Source: Bradysia coprophila
Lineage: Eukaryota > Arthropoda > Insecta > Diptera > Sciaridae
Reading direction: 5' to 3'
DNA length: 64,000 bases
Assembly: GCF_014529535.1 (NCBI RefSeq)
Contig: NW_023503329.1
Coordinates: 2,450,130-2,514,129 of the forward strand
The notes under the pieces were generated by a model, which saw nothing but the letters and a program-made list of their open reading frames with translations, made no database searches and was not told the DNA's origin. This document shows, one piece after another, positions 49,953-62,400 of the stretch (the stretch's first letter is position 1; the number at the start of each line of letters is the position of its first letter). A program made the translations under genes and the position numbers.

Positions 49953-52900
49953 TGACATTTATTCTACATCAAAGAATCGTAAATGTTGGTAGCTCTTGAT
50001 GGAACTAAGTGTAGTAAAATGTAGGGAACAAATAGCTCCCTCCTGTTGGGTGGGTAAGATCTCTTGACTGTTTGAATAGTTTCCTTTATGGTAATGATTT
50101 ATTGATTAATTTGAATCAAATGTAATTTTTATGACCACAAAAACATTATTAGAAAAAATATTACTAAAATGGTCTTAATCTCTCATTAACAATTTAATTC
50201 TGTTGCGATCGATTCAAAAATTCGCTTAGAAACAGCAGTTTTCCATCTTGGAACCTCATCTCTGGAATTCCATCCTTCACCAAACATTTCTTTTAAATCA
50301 GTTGAGACTTACTCCAATTATCGTGTTAGCAAATTGCAGAAAAGGCTTCTTTTCAGAACTATTCCCAAATGGTTGAACCGATACCACCCATTTCCAAACT
50401 TGACCTGAGGATTTCAATACTTCATCGAATACTTCATAAAAAGAAAGTTTTGAAAATCGGATACATTTAACGTTTATAATCACATTTCCATACATTTTTA
50501 ATCATACGGTGTATTTTCTGTTGTAAGACCCATGACTTAGAGTCGAGGGAACGAGATCTAAATTTTTATACGTTCGGCCAAAAATCAACCATCGTGGCCT
50601 TGATCCTGGCTTCCTAGTGAAACGTCCATTTAGAGAATGTGTTGACCAAGAAAATGTCACTAAGATTTACAATCCTTTAGTTACTATTTAGACACCTCGA
50701 AATCTGTGATGTAAGCTTTACATAATGATACAGTTGTCTGTTTTTCAGTGGTGAACAAAAAATTCACAAAAACACGAAAATTCTTCGATCGAAAGGTACA
50801 TATCGTTTCGAAAACAAATGAATATTCATTTATATGTTTATAAAAATGTGAAAGAAGACGCTAAGCCACAACCATATACTTGGTGCTTTTAATAACAGGT
50901 TAACTTATAAGTTATTAAAAGTCTGTAAAGACATTATGGAATTTCTTTGCGTTTTACTTTTTGCATTTAATCACTGGCAATAAATCGATAAAACAATAAT
51001 TTACACACAAAAAAACACACGTATGTATAATGTATGTCTATCCGCTTGAGGCAATCAAATTTTACTATGTTTATGAACCACAATCACATTTTATTAGAAA
51101 ACTATTTCCCATTATAAATTTATTGTGAAATAACAAAATCAAGGTACACCGATGAAGTTCATGATCAAATGCAGGTATGCTCGACTAATAAAAAAAAACA
51201 ATTTTTAAGTAGCGGACAAACATAAATAATATTTTTGTAGTAAAAAAGCGCATCACGCCTGTGGAATTTGTTTTTCATTTTGAAGCAAATGAAAATATTT
51301 GAGTTTTTTCTTTAAATAGTTATTAAATGGTAGAAGCAGATGTAGGTACATATTATATGTGCGCAAACGGAATGACTTTAAATGGGTATTTGGAGTAACG
51401 AACAGAATATTATGGGTAATATTGCTCTTCTCAATGAACACGTAGAAAGTTGTAAAATCAGATTCTCAATCATTATGTTTGTTTGTTTGTCTAGACACGT
51501 TTGACAAAGTCACTTACTAAGTAAGCTACTCATCTTATCATATTTGGTCATTTAAGTTTTTTATACTCATGGCTAGCAGACCTTGGATATCGAATGTCAA
51601 TTTATTAATCGGAGAAAATTGTTGATAATTAATTATTTAAATCAATCTCGAATGCTTGATTAATTTTATCTCATTATCAATCAATAAAATCTTCTTCAAA
51701 AAATGAGGAATGATCAGCCTGTTTTACAAACTCAAAAGATAGAATGAGCTTTACAGACAAAACACTGTTAAGGTACCTCGCCTGTGAATTCAACAGTAAT
51801 TACTTTACGTAAAGTTGTCTAATCCGTCATTTCTTTTGATCAAATATTTTTAATAGATTGATACAAAATCTTTTACTTCATTAGTTTGAACGTGTATTTT
51901 GCCTGTAAACTTTGGGGAGGTCACGCATATCGCCATTTTACTATAAAGTTGAATTTGAATGGTGTGTTGAATTTTTGAATGAAATGTGGTGTGTCACCCG
52001 CGTATCTGCATCTGTGCGACCACCTGCATCTGCCTGACCATCTGCACCTGCGTCCCCAAAGTTTACATCATCAGATGAATAACCCGCTCTCTAAAGGTTC
52101 TTTCGAAGGACACAATACAGAACAACTATTAGGGTCTGATCACTCAACAAAAAAAAAACTCAACCAAGAGATTCCTGTAAATCATTTGATCTCAACTACG
52201 CGTAGTTTTGCCATGAAATGCTTTCACTTTCTTGTGAACAATATAAAACTATTGAAATTGATTTCGAACTTAGAATCAACTTATAAAAACGAACCTTCGT
52301 TTTTCGTGGATTAAACATTTAACCAGCAACGAATGCATGAATTCACAATACATAAATTATGATGAAGATGAATTTCATTTTTTTTTGTAATGCGGAAGTA
52401 GATTCCCGTCCACATGTAATTTAACCTGTAACTTATCAACGCAACGGGTTAAAATAAAAAGTTTGTTTTTTTCCAAATCTAATGAAATGACTTCATCTAA
52501 ACTGAAATAACAAATGAACCATTACTGAAGTGGGTGTACGTAATTTCACGGTGGTTTATTACTTGTTATGTCATCATCATAACTTCGCATATAATAATGG
52601 TTGTTATATTAACTATCAATTGTACTTATAAATTAGATAGCCGCACGTTAATTAATTTTGCATTTAATTTTTGAAATGTGATCTTGATTGCACGGGGTAT
52701 TACTATATCGAGTGAACAATTTATCATACAGATGAATAATTCTGTCATAAATTATGACATTCGTGAATTATTTTGTCATTTATTGTTCCAATATATCACT
52801 TTTGTTTTATGGTTTCTTTATGGTGCTACTCGCACATATAAATTGGCTTGTTTTAAGTTTGAAATCTTAATTGGACGTACAATAATTTGTTTGAATTTAA

Positions 52901-53021
52901 TGTTGAGGTGATCAAAAAATGACATTCTTCATTCGTATTCACGGAATCAGGCCATATTAATCGCCTAAATCGTTTAGGCTAAATGCAGTTTTTTTTATAA
53001 TATTTATATGATTTCAGAGCC
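49953..53021. other. Intergenic, nothing firmly recognised
   Basis: AT-rich DNA. The only structure noted is a short minisatellite of CACCTGCATCTG-like units at about 52006-52056. A 111-codon plus-strand frame over it (51979-52314) looks like a consequence of that repeat rather than a gene. Confidence 0.5.
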
Positions 53022-53023
53022 TA

Positions 53024-54246
53024 CAGTTTGTTCAAAAATGAAATGCACAGTTTTTAGTATTTCGAGACATTTCAAAATTTCAATCTGTCAGATAGTAAAG
53101 GATGCGTTTAATTAACCGACGCGTCAACAGATTTGAAATTTGAATGGTTTTTTCCACTGCTACAGATTTTTGCATGTTAAGTTTCTTACATTTTTTGCAA
53201 ATAGCATTTTAATAGTAGGAAACTTAGATTTCGTCAGAAGAATTTGCGAACGGAAAAATGTAAATTTATTTTTAGTCTGAGTATTGTTCTACATCTATAA
53301 TTTCTCATAGATCGTGTCTTTATTCAAAGAAATCGATGGTGTTGTACAGCGGCTAACTGTTCAACTTCAATTATCACGGACAAAAATTCAATTATTCGAA
53401 GCAAATTTAATGTTGAAAATTTGGTTCGAATATTTAAATATTTGTCACAAATATTTCAAATATTTATGAGAAATAAATTCAAAATTATTTGTGACAAATA
53501 TTTTAAATTATTGGTCACAATTTTTTTTAAATATTTATGACAAATAATTTTGAATTTATTTCTAATAAATAATTTAAATATTTGTTGCAAATTTATAAAA
53601 TATGTGTCACAAATAATTTAAATATTTGTCACAATAAATTTGGAATTTATTTGTCACAAATATTTAAAATATTTATAACAAATAATTTAAAATTATTTTA
53701 TATTTTATATATTTGTCACAAATAAATTGCGAATTTATTTGTTACAAATATTTACATATTTGTGCCAAATATTTATATATTTGTAGAAAATAATTGTTGA
53801 CAAATTTTTTTTCCCTGATGCTTATTCGTGTTTCCAATATCGTCACTTCAAGTGCTGATAAAACTTCTTGTAAAAAATTTGCTAAATGTGTGAAGCAGAC
53901 GGTCTTTCTACAGATTTGAGTATTCAAAGACCATCGATGTGTTTGAATAGAAACACGATCTAAGAGAAATCATAGATGTAGAACAATACTCAGACTCAAA
54001 ATAAATTTACATTTTTCCGTCCGCGAATTCTTCCTACGAAATCTAAGTTTCCTACTATTATAATGCTATCTGCAAAAAATGTAAGAAACTTAACATGCAA
54101 AAATATGTAGCTGTGGAAAAAATCATTCAAATTTCAAATCTTTTAATGCGCCGGGTAATTAAACTCATCCTTTACTATCTGACAGATTGCAATTTTGAAA
54201 TGTCTCGAAATACTAAAAACTGTGCATTTCATTTTTGAACAAACTG
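53024..54246. mobile_element. Large foldback element with 320-bp inverted arms, TA-flanked
   Basis: Left arm 53024 to about 53345 and right arm about 53925-54246 are inverted copies at high identity, starting CAGTTTGTTCAAAAATGAAA. TA occurs at both outer boundaries (53022-53023 and 54247-54248), consistent with a TA target duplication and a Tc1/mariner-like origin. The ~580-bp core is dominated by a degenerate AT-only array (53400-53800). No transposase frame. Confidence 0.82.
53400..53800. repeat. ATTTGTCACAAATA satellite-like array
   Basis: Many tandem, partly palindromic variants of TTTGTCACAAATAATTTAAA with a period near 28-30 bp. It forms the loop region between the arms of the foldback element. 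Confidence 0.85.
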
Positions 54247-54248
54247 TA

Positions 54249-55382
54249 ATTTTAGGAATTCAATTCCTAAATTTTCTTAAAAACGTGTCTGATTTATAAA
54301 TTTTTGTCGACCGAGATTTTGGTAATTATTTTCGATGCGGCCAAGTAAAAATTCAAATTCCAAGAGATTGAATGGCTCAATTGGAATGGTGGTTCATTCA
54401 AACTGAACATAAATTATGCCCGAAATGTAAATGAAATTATATTGTCAAATCACAACCGGCAGCAGTCACGAAGTTCATTCTGCCATAAATGCATGAGCTC
54501 GTCTTTGTTTTTAAAATAAAAACCAGAAGCTGCTTTTTCAAAATAGGTTAAAATTTACGATAGTTATATAAGTTACTACTAATACCAATGGTACGTTATA
54601 ACCTTTTAAATCTCGCACTTCGTACAAATCTAAACAACTTATTTCCGGTAAACATGTGTAGCACAGGCTATGTATCGCTGTGCATTTTTGCCGCTACAAC
54701 TTCTGTTAGGAATTGTTAAAAAAACGCATTTTACACAGACCGGAGCAACAACAATTAACGTATTCTCTTTTAAGAGGAGTTGATGTTAAAAATATAAATA
54801 ATACTCTTCTAACCACATACAGAAAATTTAGATAAGGCTAGCTAGTTTTCCAAACTTCGGTTCGTCCAGCTTATCGGAATTTTACCTCTTCCACAAGCTT
54901 TACCGCATTTCCTATTTCAGTTTGTAAATCAAACCACTTTACAACAAATGTTATGATTGTATTTCCTTAACATTTGTAATTGTAATTTATTGGACGGATT
55001 ATAATAAATAGAAAACACGGCAGTTGAATCATCGGATACCGTTAGGCGAAATTAGAATAATTCGCAAATTTGTTGTGAAATTTATTCAGCAGATTGTTTC
55101 GCGTTTTTTGTTTATTGAATGTGTTATGTTAAATCCTTTTGAAAATTGAAAATAGCATCCATAAATTATTGAAGTCTTTCGAATCGACTCAAAAATTATT
55201 CAATGAATCCTACACAACTATCGGTGAAATACTTTTTTGTTGAACAGTTAGGACCAGTTCACACATGTTGATTTGTGAATTAAGTGAGTTATGTCAAAAG
55301 CAGCTGAATCATACCAAGCCTACGCCAATCAGAGACCCCTGCGAAATCAACAAACTTTAAAATTAAGCGACAGCATAGCGTA
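54249..55382. other. Intergenic, nothing recognised
   Basis: AT-rich spacer between two foldback elements, with no supportable gene or repeat. Confidence 0.5.
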
Positions 55383-56006
55383 ATGAGGGATTCTTTTGAA
55401 AAACAGCCTACCGAAATCGGACGCATTTTCTATTGGAATTTTTTATATGAGCCTAGAATGGACTTCGACCCTATAAGCCAAAACCACTTTCAAAAAAATT
55501 CTTCGAAGCTTGTGTGAATAGAAGTTGAAATGTTTAAGTGCTCATATTTCATCGCATATGCATTCAAACCCCATAAGTCCCTATTTGGCCTAAAAGCACT
55601 TACAATTACCTTTCAAATAATACCCTACACGACCATGTACGTTTTGTGTACCTCGAGAAATTTCTGTAAGAATAGTGTAAGTCTTCGGTTGAAAACTTCA
55701 ACTGCACATATTTCAGTGTGGATGAATTTTAAAACCATCAAGTCCCTATTCAGCTCAATAGTAGTGATTACCTTTCTAATGACACCCCACACGACCCTGT
55801 ACGGCTCGCGTAACTGTAGAAATGTTCGTAAGAAAATTGCAATTTTTCGGTTTTTGCTCACCTTTCACCAGCCACACAAGCTTCGAAGAATTTTTTTGAA
55901 AGTGGTTTTGGCTTATAGGGTCGAAGTCCTTTCTAGGCACATATAAAAAATTCCAATAGAAAATGCGACCGATTTCGGTAGGCTGCTTTTCAAAAGAATC
56001 CCTCAA
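55383..56006. mobile_element. Foldback element with two internal 165-bp tandem units
   Basis: Ends ATGAGGGATTC and GAATCCCTCAA are inverted and flanked by TA on each side (55381-55382, 56007-56008). The arms (about 55383-55515 and 55875-56006) are inverted copies containing CAGCCTACCGAAATCGG-type sequence. Between them are two imperfect tandem units of about 165 bp (near 55520-55690 and 55690-55852) sharing AAGTCCCTATT and CACGACC.TGTACG. The 138-codon frame across it has no recognisable domain and is mirrored on the other strand, so I do not call a gene. Confidence 0.75.
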
Positions 56007-56436
56007 TAGACTAGAGATAGCGAACGAATTTTATCAAATTATAGATTCAGAAGGAAAAATTCTAACTTTTAATCATTAAATCTGTTAGATGTGATAGAGA
56101 ACCAAAAACACTTTCTTTTCATCTGGTTTCACCTGAGAGTTAATTTTTTTTATGGAAAACTCTTGAAAATAATTTGGTCAAATGAAGTAATAGATCCGAT
56201 AGTAAAAATGATGATAGGTGGAACGATAATAACGGGTTCAACGAGTTCAATGTAGAAAAATATTGGTGGAAAAATGATGTTCTTTACACCCAGTTTTTGT
56301 GGGAAGTATCAAGTGATTGACACTTATTTACATACTCTTTTAATACAAAATCTTGAACATATTGGCTAGGAAATTCAATTTTCATTCAATAGTTAATCAG
56401 CAATTTCAATCAATAAAATTCTTTATTTTCTTTCAG

Positions 56437-59400
56437 ATAGAATGGCGTCAGAAGTTTCTGAACTATCATCAATAAAAGATGAAGACCTTTTACGCCGCAT
56501 GGTAAGCCATACGATATATATTTGTGTAACCCATTAAAATTGTTTAATAAAATACATTGTATTTTAATCGTAAAAGAGTAACGAAAAAGGAAATTTTCAA
56601 CTGAAAAAAAAAACAACAAGACAAACACATCGGTACTTCTCTTTAATAACCAATTATTTTTGGTTAACAACCACACAAAACTGAAATGATTGAAGTGATT
56701 GTCCGCTTAGCACGATGTAGCATCAATTTGAGTAAATTTTTATTTTTCCGAACATTTCCATAAATGGGAAAGTTTAATAAAAACGAAAATTACGTTCATT
56801 TTTATTGGCTGCATATTGTTTGTTTTGTTGTTAAAATTTCCATTTTTCAGAAAGAGCACATAACTTTTTTAACAAAAAAAAAAAAAAAAGATAAAACAAA
56901 TTAAATGAATGAATTTCTTCGAGACAAAAATGATTCTGTATATACAATCATGCTCCATGCAGATACGGTACGGTTTTTTTTTGTTTTGTTCAAAGTGTGC
57001 CCATGAATTATTTTCACATAATAACCGTATCGTCATATCATCGCCCAGTTAAAATATATACAAAAAAAAACTATAAAATGTGGATATGTCTCCCTAGCGA
57101 TTGTATGTTGGTTTCGGTTTTGTGATGAATAATAACCATTGTATTTGGGTATAGATCATTTCAGCTAAAAACTTTATTTACTTCGATTAATAATGTTGCC
57201 GCTTATATTTATCGTTTAATTTATGAAGAATCTTTTTGCACTTTGAGTGGGCAAAATCGGACATCCTACACTATTTATCATTTAATATTCTTATGAGTTT
57301 GCATATAAAACATTGCAGATAAAAAGTTTAAAGGAGAAAAAAAAACATGTAATTGAAGATAAATTTTAATATTTATTTACGTTTATAATCCACAAACAGC
57401 TTTATACAGGATAGCTCGTAAACATTTTCATTCGTATGCACACACGGTAACGGTAATATATGGTTTACTAAATTGACCACCACCTTTGTTAGATATATTT
57501 AGCAGATCGATTTCATGTGCTTTGTTTCCTTTCTCTTGAGATGAATAATCCGAATAGAATGGCATGACTTCACATCACGTCACGAATATTTATAAAACTT
57601 CTTTAATATCCTTCAGTTTCCATTATATTACTGTCGTTACATTTAAATGGAATTTATAGAACTTTAGTAAATAGTCATCCAAACTTAGAGGTGTCATCAG
57701 GTCATGCAATAAACATGTTTGCTTTACGAGGAGTAGTAACACTTGCGGAGTTCTAAAAGTTTCACGAAGTCAAAACTCTCTAAAAGTTGTAACTTACGAG
57801 GAGCTGTAAATATCCAGGATTTATAACTTTCGAGAACTTGATGTATAAGAAAATAGCAGAAGGGGTCAATAAATCAATAAAATATGTCGAACCTCTTCTA
57901 CATCATTCAGACGAAAACCTAAAACCCTCGAGGATTGTCGTTCTTTAATAACAAATCGAATAATAATTTTGTGGAGATCGTTGTGAGTATGTTTATGGGC
58001 AGTTTATGTGTCTTTTTTTATGCGATGTCTTTCAAAATTTGTATTGGATTGAATATAGTTCCATGCTACTTTACTGCTTAGATATTCGAATCTCTGTCTT
58101 TTTGATAAAATTGAAACACCCTCTATGTTGATCAATTTTAAACGTACCCTACGTCGATAGCAAATTTGGATAAGTTCGTTACCGCCATTGATTTATTCAT
58201 AAAATTATTGATGTGATACAAGACAACCTTTCACACATCGATTTTTCATAATAATTTTTTGTTTATACTCGTCACCGGCTATTTTCCAAAAAAACGAATC
58301 ACAAAAAGTTTAATACGATCATCGATCATTGTCAATTGAAAAGAAGCACTAATTTCATAGCAGTAGTCTGGCGGAAGATTTTCTCGGTCGATTAGAATTA
58401 TAATAATCAAATTCTGTACCGCATCATTCATATTATTTGGTTAATAAGTTTGATTTGAACTCGTTCAATACATTGGGGCCAATAAATTTTCGCATAATGT
58501 TCGCAGTTCGGATAGCGTCTATTCGAAAAAATTTAATTTTGAAATGCAGCTGTGTTAGTGTAGAAGATTGGAACAGCAAAAGAAGGGGTGTACCAACGCA
58601 CTTCAAGCAAAAGTGGTACTCTAAATAGGGTACTGAACCTTGACAGTGCTCCGCTCCATACAAAATTTTACGCTGTAAAAAGAGTGGGGATAAAATTTCT
58701 TACAAAATAGTACTCTATTTGGCAGCTGTCATTAATAGCACTTTTGCTTGAAGTGCGTTGGGTGTACTGTAGAAATCATTGTCTATGTGGCGGTAAGATT
58801 TTCAGTAATTAATTTCTTCAGTTGCAGACGATATGTTAGATAAAAGGTGAGCAAAGCTTTTTTTGAAATGACGTTGGCAATCTTTTGAAACGTGGAAAAG
58901 ACATGGTCTGGGGATGTTTCGATATAGAGAAGTTGTGGAAAATTTTGGGGGGACCAGTTTTTCTCCCGTAAATAGGAAAGATGTAGAGTTGGTCGGGAAG
59001 TAGCGATTATACACACACGGAATTTTGAAAAGCGACACATTTTCTGTTTTGGGTTTACTGGTTTTTTGTCAATTTTGCATGTATTTTTGTATGGAGAAAT
59101 CAAAAACTCAAGTAAAACACAGAAACAGAAAATGTGTCGGATTTCAAAATTCCGTGCGTGTACACTGTACAGTTTTTAGTGGGGAACAAACTTGCAGATG
59201 AATTTTTTACTTCATCATCCTATCAATGTAAGAAAATTAAAGGGTGGAAAGGGTATTTAACGACCAGAGACACAATAAGTAAAAGGTATTGTACGACAAT
59301 TACGATAAGAATATGCAACGACCTCTTGATAGTGTTCTTTTATATAGCGAAATGTATGCTAATATTGAAGTGATAGATTTCGTATCAAACACCAGGACAT

Positions 59401-62400
59401 AGTTTACACAAATGAAGTAATAGATTTAATTATTATGTTGCGATACTTCTCAAATGTGTCAATTAAGTTACCCATTAACTAGTGAAAAACTACAGACAAT
59501 TGAAGCGAGATACTTCCTACACATCATTGTATACGTTCCAGATCCCACATTTCCTTTTTTCGCTTCCAGTCAATATAGGATTTAGAGATGTGACCCAGTG
59601 GGCTAAACACATTCGATTTGAATGCGATCTGCATACTCTCGTACGGGACTTGCGTTGCCGTACTATGCTTTTATTTATCAAATAATTAATCATTTTGCTG
59701 AAAACTTTCAAGCGACTAACAATCCATGTGAACAATTGAAATATGATCATTTCAAATATTGAGTGTTACGTTACAAAATATTATTTCATATAAAAGAAGA
59801 AGAAGAAGTATGAAAAAAAAACAACACACACTGAATAAATGATCACCTTGTGACACACGATCAAATGTAGGCTCCATTGACAAAAATATAATTTAACAAG
59901 AAATTGTATGAAAATACACGTCATTTTTGAGAAAACGGGTGGCTGCAAATTAACAATTATAAAAAAGTTTTTTTTTTCTCCTCTCTCTCTACTGGTGTGT
60001 ATACAATCTTCGACGGTTTATAATTTATGGATATGACTCTATCGTTAAGCTGATCTGGGTGATCCTATACAGTTTATTGTGTTAAATATTTTATATTCAT
60101 TTAGTACAAGATTTCCAGCCGAAGAAGAAGAAGAAGAAAACAAAAAATAATTTAAAAAACATTTTAATGCGTTTTTTAACTGACTGTCGGGTTCTCGGGT
60201 GTATATATTGTATTTCATACACATTTTCTGTATGGACAAAACTTACACTCGAAAGAATAATGTTTTCTTTAGTTGTTAAATTCATTTTAACAGAAAAAAT
60301 TCACATCATCAGTTGATCTTCGGTGCTCGAATGATCCATAGTGGGTACAATTTCTGCGTTCTGTGTGAAAGGAAAAAAAAAATATTTAAAAAAATTAAAT
60401 TAAATTCGGCTTATGAGTGCAATACATTAATGTGTTTAAAACGAAAAAATAAAATAAAATTTGTCAAATGGAAATATTGATATTTTGCTAAACAAACAAA
60501 CAAATTGTTGAAGTGTGTTTTTTTAACGATTAGTGGAAGTAGACGAGGAATAAAAAAAAACAAAACAAAAAATTCAATTCCTACTTCGTGATGATAAACT
60601 AATAATAATTTTGTGTTTGCTTGTATATTGCTCAAACAATCATCTAGTTATTTTGTCTTTCAAATGATTGTGCTGATATATTTATCAATTAGTTAATTGT
60701 TGTGAATTTTTTTTTTGTCGAGTGTGTAAGTGAATTGAATTATTCCATTTTTTGTTTACTTTTGCTTTCAAAGACATTATTGAATCTGAATTTTTTTTTC
60801 GTCTCGAGTTGATGATGTCAATGCATCAGGACAAGTAAAAGGATAAGAGACATATTTGTGGGTATGTTGGGTATGATGGGCTCTTGATAGAAAATTCATA
60901 GAGACACGGTGGTAAATGCCACAGGTGCAGAGCATGACGGTGTTAAATAAATAATTTGTGTTTTTTAAATGTGAAATCACACACGGAGATTAAGTTGCAG
61001 GCCGCAGGGAATAGTTCTGTATCGTACCTTAATCTAAAGGTCAAGTCAAACACTTTCCCAAGTACCTCAGCGGTATTAAGGAATCAGATTAAAAATAGGA
61101 AGCGCAAAAATTTTTCTTTTCTTTTTCTAAGCGAATTTTCTGTTACATAATCATCTAAAGGTGGTTTGAACTTCTCAGTTTGAATTTAAGTGAAGATTTG
61201 TGACCTGGGAACTGTAATCAATGATTTGAAGTCATTGGTCAAATACATATCACACCTAAAATTTCACAGTTTGAATTTATATTCTGGAGACTCTGTTTCA
61301 GCACCAAGTTTAAGCGAATTTTAGTGAAACTTGCACCTTGCACGTTGCACCTGTGTCCAAATGTTAATTTTGACGAGTTAGTGATTGTGATCCTAAGCCG
61401 AAGGCGCTCATCATTTTTTATGAGTCGATGCAAACATAAACCCAAACTCCCTCTCAGAGCTGATGCATAATGTTTAGTAGTTTAGTTTAGTATGAGTGGG
61501 TGGGGAGAACCCCTGCACCTAAGCCTCCAGTGGGCCTGTTGTGCTTACCCATTTATAATTACCTACAACCTGTTTGTTATGTTGAGGTAATCGAGTATAT
61601 GGTTAGGTGAAATGCTCCAAATTATGTTATGTGGGAGGATGTAGGCTCCTAGGCATTTGGCTCTTTCAGTTATGTACGCTGGGCATTTACATAGGAAGTG
61701 TTCGGATGATTCTATTTCTCCACATTTGTTGCAGTGGGGGTCGTTGTGTACGCCGATTGTATGGGCGTGTTTGTTTAGGAAACAGTGACCTGTGAGGACG
61801 CCGGTGATTCTTTTGATGTTTTTCTTGCTAAGCGATAGGAAGTATTTTGACTTCTTTTGGCTAATTGAGATGTTGTTTTTAGATTGGCGGGCGTGGGTGA
61901 TAGACTTCCAATGTTTCGTGAAAGCTTTTTTTTCCATTCTAGGTTTACTTTTTTGAAATAAGATGGGGGAGCTTTTAGTCGAGGATGCATAATGTTAGTC
62001 TTTACCTCAGATAAGATAAGATCATCAGTTATTTAGTTAATTTGATATTATAAATACAATTCACATCGAATCACAGATAAAAAGGACTACAGCGAAAGTC
62101 ACACTTTTTAGTCAATTTCTAATCAACTTTCGTCTCCCCTTAAAAATCACAAATTGATGCTGACGTCCTTCAAATAACTCCTCAATTTACTATTAAAAAC
62201 TCCTACACTGTTCTCGTTCTTCATTTCACTCGGCAATGAGTTGAATTCAATGAGGCCTTAATGGAATACTGAATTACGCGCTCCTCTTGCATGTGAACCA
62301 AAAGTTGTTTCTTACCACACAGAGACATATAAAAATTAACAGAATGGAATTTCTATGGCCCTGTTGCTTGCCAAGAAATATATTGTAGTAAAAATTTGGT

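Noticed and set aside
51979-52314. 111-codon frame rich in HLHLPDHLH
   Set aside because: The repeat-like N terminus comes from a short CACCTG minisatellite; no domain, no splice partners, no support as a gene.
55530-55946. 138-codon frame and its antisense partner
   Set aside because: Both fall in the foldback element at 55383-56006 and arise from its tandem and inverted structure.
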